DNA of 64,000 bases from Nocardioides antri (lineage in GTDB: Bacteria; Actinomycetota; Actinomycetes; Propionibacteriales; Nocardioidaceae): positions 1 to 64,000 of the forward strand of contig NZ_VUJW01000010.1 in the NCBI RefSeq assembly GCF_008373765.1, written 5' to 3'. The notes under the pieces were generated by a model. The model did not search any database. It saw only the letters and a program-made list of their open reading frames with translations, and was not told the DNA's origin. Shown here piece by piece: positions 25,526-32,348 of this stretch. The translations under genes and the position numbers were made by a program. Position 1 is the first letter of the stretch. Every line of letters starts with the position of its first letter.

Positions 25526-26710
25526 TCAGGGTCGGAACACGACCTTGACCATGCCTTCCTTCTTGTCCCGGAAGTCCCGGTAGGCCTCCGGCGCGGCGTC
25601 CAGCGGCAGGTGGTGGGTCGCGAAGTCCTCGACGCCCAGCACATCCTCGTCCTGGAGCAGCAGGTCGAGGATGTCGTCCGACCAGCGCCGGACGTTGGCC
25701 TGCCCCATCCGAAGCTGGACCTGCTTGTCGAACATCTCCATCAGGGGCATCGGGTCCATCGCGCCGCCGTACACGCCGACGACGGAGACCGTCCCGCCCC
25801 GGCGCACGGCGTCGAGGGCCAGGTGGAGGGCGGCGAGGCGGTCGACTCCCGCCTTCCTGAGCATGGGCTCGCCGAGTCGGTCGGGGAGCAGCCCGATCGC
25901 CTTCGTGAGGCCCTCGATGATCGGCGAGCCGTGGGCCTCCATGCCGACCGCGTCGATCACCGCGTCGGCGCCCCGGCCGGACGTGGCACCGCGGACGACG
26001 TCGAGCACCTGGTCGTCGGGGCCGAGCATCGGCAGCGTCTCGGCGCCGTACGACGCCACCCGGCCCAGCCGGTCGGGGACCGGATCGGCGACGAGGACCC
26101 GGCAGCCGCGCTGGAGCGCGATCCGCGCCGCCATGTCCCCGATCGGGCCGGCCCCGAGGACGAGCAGGGTGTCGCCCTTGTCGACGTCGGCGTACTCCAC
26201 CGCCTGCCAGGCGGTCGGCAGCACGTCGGAGAGGAACAGGAACCGGTCGTCGGGCGGGCCGTCCGGCACCTTGATCGGCAGCGTGTCGGCGAACGGGACC
26301 CGCAGGTACTCCGCCTGGGCGCCGGGCACCGCGCCGTAGAGCTTGCTGTAGCCGAAGAGGCTGGCGCCCGTGCCCTGGTCGACGTTCTGGGTGGTCTCGC
26401 ACTGGCTCTGGAGCCCTTGCTCGCACATCCAGCAGGTCCCGCAGCTGACGTTGAACGGGACGACGACCCGGTCCCCCTTCGCGAGGGTCTGCACGTCCGG
26501 GCCGACCTCGAGGACGACGCCCATCGGCTCGTGCCCCACGATGTCGCCCGGCTCCATGAAGGGTGTCAGCGGGTCGTAGAGGTGCAGGTCCGAGCCGCAG
26601 AGCCCGGTGGAGGTGATCGCGATGATCGCGTCGTCGTTGCGCTGGAGTGTCGGGTCGGGGACCTCCTCGACGCTCATCTTGCGGCGTCCTTGCCAGGTCA
26701 CTGCCTTCAT
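25526..26710 (-). CDS. zinc-dependent alcohol/formaldehyde dehydrogenase-like protein
   Basis: A 394-residue medium-chain dehydrogenase. Catalytic zinc ligands lie in TGLCGSDLHLY and GHEPMGVV; the structural-zinc region is CGTCWMCEQGLQSQC, with four Cys. The NAD loop is VLGAGPIGDMAARIAL. The overall pattern, including DVLPTAWQAVEYADV and the long insert after the zinc site, fits the glutathione-independent formaldehyde dehydrogenase group. The ATG at 26710 follows AGGAGG. It is the last gene of the CDGSH/redox run on this strand, 31 bp after the CDGSH gene. Aldehyde or alcohol detoxification under stress is plausible. Confidence 0.85.
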   Translation of the reverse strand: MKAVTWQGRRKMSVEEVPDPTLQRNDDAIIAITSTGLCGSDLHLYDPLTPFMEPGDIVGHEPMGVVLEVGPDVQTLAKGDRVVVPFNVSCGTCWMCEQGLQSQCETTQNVDQGTGASLFGYSKLYGAVPGAQAEYLRVPFADTLPIKVPDGPPDDRFLFLSDVLPTAWQAVEYADVDKGDTLLVLGAGPIGDMAARIALQRGCRVLVADPVPDRLGRVASYGAETLPMLGPDDQVLDVVRGATSGRGADAVIDAVGMEAHGSPIIEGLTKAIGLLPDRLGEPMLRKAGVDRLAALHLALDAVRRGGTVSVVGVYGGAMDPMPLMEMFDKQVQLRMGQANVRRWSDDILDLLLQDEDVLGVEDFATHHLPLDAAPEAYRDFRDKKEGMVKVVFRP

Positions 26711-26741
26711 CGTGCCTCCTGTCGCTATTGGGGCGCCCTGA

Positions 26742-26951
26742 TCAGGGGTCGGGAGCGGGACGCGGCGCCTTGTGGGAGCTGTCGCACCAGGGCAGCCGGT
26801 CGGAGCGGTGGCACCGGCACAGCGCGACGACCGGGCGCTCGACCGGGTGGAGGTTTCCGTCCTCGTCGCGGACCTCGGTGGCACCGCGCAGCAGCATCGG
26901 CCCGCCGGGGCAGAGGGTCACCTCGAGCCGGGCGCCGTCGGCCGCGGTCAC
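26742..26951 (-). CDS. CDGSH iron-sulfur domain protein
   Basis: A 69-residue protein with the mitoNEET-type cluster motif CRCHRSDRLPWCDSSH (Cys-x-Cys-x9-Cys-x3-His), which binds a [2Fe-2S] cluster through three Cys and one His. Ser replaces the usual Gly after the Asp. Small bacterial CDGSH proteins carry electrons or clusters. Its GTG start (26951) overlaps the stop of the haem-oxygenase-like gene (GTGA), so the two are made together. That coupling suggests the cluster donates electrons to, or protects, its partner. The reading is inference. Confidence 0.85.
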   Translation of the reverse strand: MTAADGARLEVTLCPGGPMLLRGATEVRDEDGNLHPVERPVVALCRCHRSDRLPWCDSSHKAPRPAPDP

Positions 26952-28024
26952 GACGCGATCCGGTCCGGCTGCTCGCGGAGCCGTGCCAGGAGCCGGTCGG
27001 CGGCCAGCGTGTCGATGGTGAGGCACGCGGCCGCGCCCAGGATCACGTCCGCAGCCAGGTCCGGCTCGGCGTCGACCAGGTTGCCGCACAGCCCGGTGAT
27101 CGCCACCTGCTCGTGCACGGAGTCCGCCTCGACGTGCTCGACGTAGTAGTCCACGACCGAGGCCGGGAGCGCGAGCCGCTCGGCGCCGTCGGCGATCAGC
27201 CGGCACGGGATCGAGCTGGTCGCCTCGAACGCCGCCAGGTGCCCGGCGGCGGCCCCGCGGAGCCGGCGGTGCAGGTTGAACAGCGTCGTCACGTTGACCG
27301 ACGCCAGGGTGAGCGCGTCCGCGTCGTCGACGTACGACGCCAGCCCGGTCGGCATCCCGAGGTCGGCCAGGGCGCGGGCGAAGATGTCGGCGTGCAGGCG
27401 GTCCGGCCGGCCAGCCCCGAACTCGTCGTACAGGATCTCGGCGAGCGCGGTCTTGGCCCCTCCGCCGATCCGCGGCAGCAGGAAGCACTGGGCGTCCGAC
27501 TCGCGCAGGTGATAGACCGCGCGCTCCGCGAGGTAGTCGAGGAACTGGTCGTGGCTCGCCTCCCGCGCGAGGAACGCCGGGAGCTCGGGCTCGGTGCCGC
27601 TGATCGTCATCCGGCGGAGCTCGGTGGCGACCTCGGACGAAGTGGTCGGCATCGGGTCGGGGAGCTCGACCAGGTCCCGGACTGCGGTCTCGAACACCGT
27701 CTCGAGCCGGCGCCGGGCGCCGAGGAGATCGGGATCCCACTCGAGGGTGTCGTCCACCCCGGCGAGGCCCCGGTGATGAAGCTCGTAGAGGACCCACAGC
27801 GCGAGCTGGAAGTCCCGGTCGTGCACCGGGTCCGTCACCGCGCGCACGTCGGAGTCAGTCGGGAACGACCGTCGTCCGGCCGACGCGGTCAGGCCGGAGA
27901 CGACGGACTCGGACAGGGTTCCGCACGGGGTCGGAAGGGTCATCGGGCCGTTCGGCGGGGCCTGCTTGCCCTCGCTGTCTGCGGACCGCGATAATTGACG
28001 GCGCAGGGTGTGGCGGCTGCTCAT
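26948..28024 (-). CDS. iron-containing redox enzyme (haem-oxygenase-like fold)
   Basis: A 358-residue mostly helical protein of the iron-containing redox enzyme/haem-oxygenase-like diiron (HDO) group. Candidate metal-ligand helices contain FLAREASHDQFLDYLAERAVYHLRESD, IGGGAKTALAEILYDEFGAG, RPDRLHADIFARALADLG and VDYYVEHVEADSVHEQVA, supplying Glu and His residues at the family spacing. HDO enzymes oxidise or cleave amino-acid or fatty-acid substrates with dioxygen. The first 70 residues look disordered. The ATG at 28024 follows GAGGAGG. It is coupled to the CDGSH gene. The substrate is unknown. Confidence 0.75.
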   Translation of the reverse strand: MSSRHTLRRQLSRSADSEGKQAPPNGPMTLPTPCGTLSESVVSGLTASAGRRSFPTDSDVRAVTDPVHDRDFQLALWVLYELHHRGLAGVDDTLEWDPDLLGARRRLETVFETAVRDLVELPDPMPTTSSEVATELRRMTISGTEPELPAFLAREASHDQFLDYLAERAVYHLRESDAQCFLLPRIGGGAKTALAEILYDEFGAGRPDRLHADIFARALADLGMPTGLASYVDDADALTLASVNVTTLFNLHRRLRGAAAGHLAAFEATSSIPCRLIADGAERLALPASVVDYYVEHVEADSVHEQVAITGLCGNLVDAEPDLAADVILGAAACLTIDTLAADRLLARLREQPDRIAS

Positions 28025-28052
28025 CGGTCGGCCTCCTCTGGTGCGGTTCCCG

Positions 28053-28078
28053 ATACCCGGGGGGATCCGACCGCATAC
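28053..28078 (-). promoter_or_regulatory. possible sigma-B/F-type promoter
   Basis: On the minus strand GTATGC (28078-28073) is followed after 14 bp by GGGTAT (28058-28053), giving a start near 28046, about 22 bp before the redox-enzyme ATG. The -35 differs from GTTT at one base. The link to the nearby sigma gene is inferred. Confidence 0.4.
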
Positions 28079-28108
28079 GGTGGCTCGGGGCGATGAAGGA
28101 GGTCGGGG

Positions 28109-28837
28109 TTGGAGCGTCAGAACACGCCTGCAGCGCGTCGCGAGCAGAGCCTGGAGGCGGTGCCGGAGACGATCGTGCACCCCTACGAGGACGAGGACGT
28201 CCGGCAGACCGGCCGGTTCGCCTACGACGTGCGCCACGACCGGTGGGAGTGGGACGACGACGTCTTCGCCATCCACGGCTACCAGCCGGGGGAGGTCGAG
28301 CCGACGACCGAGCTCTTCTTGAAGCACAAGCACGACGGCGACCGCGACCGGGTGGAGCAGACGTTCAAGCATGCAATCGCGACCGGGGAGCCGTTCAACC
28401 TCTACTACCGGATAAGAGCCAGCGACGCCGAGCGCCGCGTGGTCGTCGTGGGGGAGGGCCTGCGCGACGCGGACGGCCTCGTCGAGAAGCTTGTCGGCTA
28501 CTACCTGGACCTCACTCCGGAGTTCGCTGCTGAGAACGCCGCTGCAGCGGACGCGGCGGTGGCCGCCGCGGCGGCCGCTCGCGACACGATCGAGCAGGCC
28601 AAGGGCGTGCTCATGCTCGGCTACGGGCTCGACGCGGACGCTGCGTTCGCGATGCTGCGGTGGTGGTCACGCAACCGCAACGTGAAGGTGCGGGAGATCG
28701 CGGAACGGCTGATCGAGGTGGCCCGGCAGGGCCACTTCAGCCATCCAGGTCTCCGCGGGCTGCTCGACGGCCTCATCCACGACCTGACGACAGCACGTCA
28801 GAGGCCGGCCGACCGCCCAGGTACCAACCACGACTGA
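28109..28837 (+). CDS. PAS-ANTAR domain RNA-binding regulator
   Basis: A 242-residue protein. Residues about 28-140 form a PAS domain (GRFAYDVRHDRWEWDDDVFAIHGYQPGEVEPTTELFLKHKHDGDRD). A coiled Ala-rich link leads to an ANTAR domain at about 155-210 (ARDTIEQAKGVLMLGYGLDADAAFAMLRWWSRNRNVKVREIAERL). ANTAR domains bind paired hairpins in nascent RNA to stop termination. PAS-ANTAR pairs are frequent in actinobacteria. The start is TTG 28109, 7 bp after AAGGAGG; the nearby ATG is out of frame. It is divergent from the iron redox gene. The PAS signal is unknown. Confidence 0.85.
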   Translation: MERQNTPAARREQSLEAVPETIVHPYEDEDVRQTGRFAYDVRHDRWEWDDDVFAIHGYQPGEVEPTTELFLKHKHDGDRDRVEQTFKHAIATGEPFNLYYRIRASDAERRVVVVGEGLRDADGLVEKLVGYYLDLTPEFAAENAAAADAAVAAAAAARDTIEQAKGVLMLGYGLDADAAFAMLRWWSRNRNVKVREIAERLIEVARQGHFSHPGLRGLLDGLIHDLTTARQRPADRPGTNHD

Positions 28838-28939
28838 GGCGGGAAAAGCCTCGTCGGCCAGGGCGGTCGACCGGCGTCTCTGGGTGTCCCCCGGGGAGGG
28901 GACGGTGGGAACCGCGCACCACGGGGGGTGCACCGGGTT

Positions 28940-29047
28940 CTACGTCAGCGCGGTCCCCACCAGCAACAGTGCGCCGAGCACGACCACCAGGACGATCACG
29001 AAACCCACGACCATCAGGGGACGGTTGCTGGACCGGATCGTCGTCAT
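28940..29047 (-). CDS. 35-residue single-pass membrane protein
   Basis: A very small protein with a short basic start (TTIRSSNRP) and one strong helix (LMVVGFVIVLVVVLGALLLVG). Its ATG at 29047 overlaps the stop of the preceding 86-residue gene by 4 bp (ATGA), which is the main evidence that it is translated. A membrane-stress or accessory role is possible, but nothing more can be read. Confidence 0.6.
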   Translation of the reverse strand: MTTIRSSNRPLMVVGFVIVLVVVLGALLLVGTALT

Positions 29048-29304
29048 GCGTTCAACCTCTCGCGCAGCAGCTCCTTGGCGAGCTCTGCGCCTTTCTTGCT
29101 GTCGGTCTGAGCCTTGGTGAACAGCTCGACCAGCTTGTCGTCGCCGTCGGCCTCGGCGTCGGCGATGTACTGCTCGAGCCGCAGCGCGTTGGACAGGCAG
29201 GCCTGGAGGAACCACACCAGGTCGTAGTCACGATCCCGGGTGCCGGTCACCTTTCCTGCGTCGACCAGGCCGGCGTCGGTGACATCCGGATCGAAGGTCG
29301 TCAT
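29044..29304 (-). CDS. small helical conserved protein
   Basis: An 86-residue protein rich in charged helices (DYDLVWFLQACLSNALRLEQYIADAEADGDDKLVELFTKAQTDSKKGAELAKELLRERL). The pattern of two amphipathic helices with YDLVWFLQ and LRLEQYI recalls four-helix ferritin-like or DUF-type stress proteins seen near ANTAR genes, though no complete metal site is visible. The ATG at 29304 has a GGAGAGGAG run upstream. It is coupled to the 35-residue membrane protein and divergent from the GSP39-type SDR. Confidence 0.68.
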   Translation of the reverse strand: MTTFDPDVTDAGLVDAGKVTGTRDRDYDLVWFLQACLSNALRLEQYIADAEADGDDKLVELFTKAQTDSKKGAELAKELLRERLNA

Positions 29305-29456
29305 CAGGAGCTCTCCTCTCCGTTGTTCCTCGAGCGTCGTTTCTCTCGTCAGGGCGGTACCCCGCGGTGCGGGCGGCATCCGGTGCAGCGCGGGAGCCGT
29401 CCCCCGAGGGGGACCCGATGCGAGTGAGAACATCGCGCACGGGTACCGGCGATCTC

Positions 29457-30317
29457 ATGAGCGACGTCCAATTCCCAGCCCAGCAGCAGGAGCCGCCCGG
29501 CCTCACCGGCGAGATGCGACCGGAGCCGGACCACGGCGAGCAGAGCTACGTCGGTCACGGCCGGCTCGAGGGTCGGATCGCCCTGGTCACCGGGGGTGAC
29601 TCCGGGATCGGACGGGCAGTCGCGATCGCCTACGCCCGCGAGGGCGCGGACGTCGCGTTCACCTACCTGCCCGAGGAGCAGGAGGACGCCGACTCGACCG
29701 CGACCCTCGTGCGCAACGCCGGGCGGACGCCCCTGCAGCTGCCGCTCGACCTCTGCGAGCGCGCAGCCTGCGACGAGGCCGTCGAGCGCACCGTCAGCGA
29801 GCTCGGCGGGCTCGACATCCTCGTCAACAACGCCGGCTACCAGATGGCGCGCGACCACGCGATCGAGGAGTACGACGACGAGCGGATCGACCGCACGTTC
29901 AAGACCAACCTCTACGCCCTGCTCTGGCTGTGCCGGGCGGCCGTGCCGCACCTGCGGAAGGGCCCGGGGTGCATCATCAACAACACCTCGATCCAGGCGT
30001 TCGAGCCGTCGCCGAGCCTGTTGGACTACGCCGCGACGAAGGCCGCGATCAACAACTTCACGGTGAACCTCGCGGCCCAGCTCGGCTCGGACGGGATCCG
30101 CGTCAACGCGGTCGCTCCCGGTCCGATCTGGACGCCGCTGCAACCCGCGACGCAGGAGCCGGAGAAGATCGAGAAGTTCGGCGCCGACACCCCGCTCGGG
30201 CGTGCCGGGCAGCCGTCGGAGGTCGCGCCGGCGTTCGTCTTCCTCGCCTCGCCCACCGACGCGTCGTACGTCTCGGGCACGGTCCTCGGCGTCACGGGGG
30301 GCAAGCCCGTCTTCTGA
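29457..30317 (+). CDS. GSP39-type short-chain dehydrogenase
   Basis: A 286-residue SDR of the general stress protein 39 (YdaD/YhxD) type. It has the typical long N-terminal extension (FPAQQQEPPGLTGEMRPEPD). The cofactor loop is VTGGDSGIGRAVAIAYAREGADVAFTYLPEEQEDA, then NNAGYQM, NNTSIQAF and YAATKAAINN. The group is induced by sigma-B in Bacillus, which fits the sigma factor 4.8 kb away. ATG 29457 is 11 bp after GGGTAC, a possible -10. Substrate unknown. Confidence 0.87.
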   Translation: MSDVQFPAQQQEPPGLTGEMRPEPDHGEQSYVGHGRLEGRIALVTGGDSGIGRAVAIAYAREGADVAFTYLPEEQEDADSTATLVRNAGRTPLQLPLDLCERAACDEAVERTVSELGGLDILVNNAGYQMARDHAIEEYDDERIDRTFKTNLYALLWLCRAAVPHLRKGPGCIINNTSIQAFEPSPSLLDYAATKAAINNFTVNLAAQLGSDGIRVNAVAPGPIWTPLQPATQEPEKIEKFGADTPLGRAGQPSEVAPAFVFLASPTDASYVSGTVLGVTGGKPVF

Positions 30318-30353
30318 TGGCATGCGCGCCCGGGGAGTGGGTACCTCGGGGCC

Positions 30354-30998
30354 ATGACCACGCTGGACGTGTCGACCGAGGTCGCCCAATTCGGCGAGCT
30401 TCGGATCCTCTGGGACCGGAGGGTGCTGCGGCCGCGGCCGTGGACGACGGCACAGAGTCACTGGGCAGCGGCGCTGTCGCCGTACTGCCCGGACGGTCCC
30501 ATCCTCGAGCTGTGCTGCGGGGCGGGCCAGATCGGCCTCCTCGCGGCATCCCTGACCGGTCGATCGCTGATCCAGGTCGACCGTGACCCCGTGGCTGCTG
30601 CGTACGTACGCCGGAACGCGGCAGCCACGGGGATCGCTTCCGATGTGCGCACGGCTGCGCTCACCGACGCCCTGGGCGACGACGAGCGCTTCGGGCTCGT
30701 CATCCTCGACCCGCCCTGGGTCCCCTCCGCGCAGGTCGAGGAGCACCCGGAGGACCCGGTCGGCGCCATCGACGGCGGCATCGACGGGACCGACCAGCTG
30801 GTGCTCGGTCTCGGGGTCGCGCTGCGCCACCTCGAGCCCGGGGGCCATGCGATCGTGCAGGTCGGGACCGAGGAGCAGGTAGAGATCGTCCGCGCGCTGC
30901 TCGACGGTGTGGACGGCCGCGAGGCGCGCTGGGCGGTGCTGGAGGTGCGCGACTACCGGCCCGGCGGCCTGCTGCTGGACATCGGACACCGGACGTGA
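30354..30998 (+). CDS. class I SAM-dependent methyltransferase
   Basis: A 214-residue methyltransferase. SAM-binding motif I is ILELCCGAGQIGLLAA, the ribose acidic residue follows in LIQVDRDPVAAAYVRRNAAATG, and motif IV is LVILDPPWVPS. The DPPW form resembles N-methyltransferases of nucleic acid bases or of glutamine (PrmC-like NPPY). The start overlaps nothing, but the stop overlaps the next gene by 4 bp. The substrate could be rRNA or a protein; unresolved. Confidence 0.83.
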   Translation: MTTLDVSTEVAQFGELRILWDRRVLRPRPWTTAQSHWAAALSPYCPDGPILELCCGAGQIGLLAASLTGRSLIQVDRDPVAAAYVRRNAAATGIASDVRTAALTDALGDDERFGLVILDPPWVPSAQVEEHPEDPVGAIDGGIDGTDQLVLGLGVALRHLEPGGHAIVQVGTEEQVEIVRALLDGVDGREARWAVLEVRDYRPGGLLLDIGHRT

Positions 30999-31471
30999 GC
31001 CTCGACGAGTCCGAGAAGTCCGCGGACCCCGACGAGCGGCCTTCCGAGCAGATCACCCGCAACTGGAACGAGCTCCTCCAGGAGCTGCGCGTGCTCCAGA
31101 CCGGCGTCCAGATCCTCACCGGCTTCCTGCTGACCGTCCCGTTCACGGACCGGTTCGCCGATCTCGATGACCGGCAGCGCACGATCTACCTCGGCCTGCT
31201 GGTCGGGTCGGTCATCACCACCTGCCTGATCGTCGCGCCGGTCTCGTTCCATCGCGTCCTCTTCCGGCAGCGCCAGCGGCCGTGGCTGGTCTACGCCGCC
31301 CACCTGTGCGCGCGCGGCGGGCTGACCGCAATGGCCCTGGTCTCCGCAGCCGTCGTCCTGCTCGTCTTCGACGTCGTGGTCGGCACAACCGCGGCGACCA
31401 TCGCGGCGATCGCTGTGCTGGCGCTGTACGTCGGCCTGTGGCTGGTCGTGCCACTCTTCGCGCGGAACTGA
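30995..31471 (+). CDS. DUF6328 family membrane protein
   Basis: A 158-residue protein with a charged head (ITRNWNELLQELRVLQTGVQILTGFLLTVPFTDRF) and four predicted helices (ILTGFLLTVPF, YLGLLVGSVITTCLIVAPVSF, LTAMALVSAAVVLLVFDVVV, TAATIAAIAVLALYVGLWLVVPLF). The ELRVLQTGVQIL motif is characteristic of DUF6328. Function unknown. It is coupled to the methyltransferase and followed by the DUF7218 gene, a set I associate with actinobacterial stress islands. Confidence 0.83.
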   Translation: MSLDESEKSADPDERPSEQITRNWNELLQELRVLQTGVQILTGFLLTVPFTDRFADLDDRQRTIYLGLLVGSVITTCLIVAPVSFHRVLFRQRQRPWLVYAAHLCARGGLTAMALVSAAVVLLVFDVVVGTTAATIAAIAVLALYVGLWLVVPLFARN

Positions 31472-31494
31472 GCGGTCGTCCGGCGGGGGAGGTC

Positions 31495-31519
31495 GTTGGC
31501 GGCTCCCGGTGGTGGGTAC
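31495..31519 (+). promoter_or_regulatory. possible sigma-B/F-type promoter
   Basis: GTTGG (31495-31499), 14 bp, GGGTAC (31514-31519). Transcription would start near 31526, leaving a 27-nt leader holding the GAGGAGG site of the DUF7218 gene. The -35 match is partial. Confidence 0.35.
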
Positions 31520-31552
31520 TGCTCACGGGTCGTCGAGACGAGGAGGCGCACC

Positions 31553-31822
31553 ATGCCCCGGAGCAAGCACGGACCCAGCATCAAGGACAACGAGACCTAC
31601 GAGGCGCTCCGCCGCGACGGGGCGAGCAAGGAGAAGGCGGCGCGGATCGCCAACGCGCAGGCGGCCGAGGGGGAGAAGACCGTCGGGCGGCGGGGTGGCA
31701 AGGCCGGGTCCTACGAGGACTGGTCGGTCGAGAAGCTGCGGAAGCGGGCGGGCGAGATCGGGATCGAGGGCCGGTCCAAGATGCGCAAGGGCGAGCTGAT
31801 CGACGCGCTCCGCAACCACTAG
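31553..31822 (+). CDS. DUF7218 family protein with Rho-N/SAP-like end
   Basis: An 89-residue basic protein. The first part, KHGPSIKDNETYEALRRDGASKEKAARIANAQA, is the DUF7218 pattern. The C-terminal part, YEDWSVEKLRKRAGEIGIEGRSKMRKGELIDALRNH, matches a Rho N-terminal/SAP-like fold that binds nucleic acid. ATG 31553 follows GAGGAGG. Such proteins are common in actinobacteria and may act on DNA or RNA under stress. Confidence 0.85.
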   Translation: MPRSKHGPSIKDNETYEALRRDGASKEKAARIANAQAAEGEKTVGRRGGKAGSYEDWSVEKLRKRAGEIGIEGRSKMRKGELIDALRNH

Positions 31823-31839
31823 GCACCAGAGGTGACCAG

Positions 31840-32346
31840 CTAGGAGCAGTGCTCGGCCAACCACGCGCCGAACGGCGCGTCACCGGCGTCGTGGCCGTGC
31901 TCCTCATCGCCGTGCTCCTCGTGGCCGTGCTCGTCGTCCTCGCCCTCGGGAGCGACGTCCGCAGGCTCCGACGGCGCCACCGAAGGGGTGAACGACGCGT
32001 CGACGCTGGCCTGGATGTCGTCGAGGACGGCGTTGAGCTCGGTGTAGCCGGACGGGTCCAGGCTCTCCGGGACGCCGAGGGCCCGGAGCGCCTCGACGGC
32101 CTCGATGACGGTGGCGGAGGATGCCGGGCCCGGGTCGGCGACGTACTGCCCCTGCACGGCGACCACGTGCATCCAGCCGGCACACCACGCCACGTCCGAC
32201 ACGACGGGAGGCGCGGACGCCGTGGGTTCGGGGTCGGCGCCACTCGGCGTCGCCCCGTCGTCCCCGCCGCGCGCCAGGAGCAGCGCAACCACCACGACGA
32301 CCAGCGCCCCAGCGACCACGACCAGGGCCACCCTGTGTCTCGACAT
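31840..32346 (-). CDS. exported protein with His/Glu-rich tail
   Basis: A 168-residue protein with one N-terminal helix (VALVVVAGALVVVVVALLLA) and no lipobox, so it is membrane-anchored with its body outside. The body has a conserved-looking core (WCAGWMHVVAVQGQYVADPG, ATVIEAVEALRALGVPESLDPSGYTELNAVLDDIQ). The tail HEEHGDEEHGHDAGD repeats His-Gly/Glu units and could bind zinc, nickel or copper. The start at 32346 is 2 bp after the Pmt stop; ATG 32358 is also possible. I do not recognise the family. Confidence 0.65.
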   Translation of the reverse strand: MSRHRVALVVVAGALVVVVVALLLARGGDDGATPSGADPEPTASAPPVVSDVAWCAGWMHVVAVQGQYVADPGPASSATVIEAVEALRALGVPESLDPSGYTELNAVLDDIQASVDASFTPSVAPSEPADVAPEGEDDEHGHEEHGDEEHGHDAGDAPFGAWLAEHCS

Positions 32347-32348
32347 CG

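Noticed and set aside
25610-27994. A 794-codon plus-strand open frame
   Set aside because: It lies opposite three well-supported minus-strand genes (Zn-dehydrogenase, CDGSH, iron redox enzyme) and has no recognisable motif.
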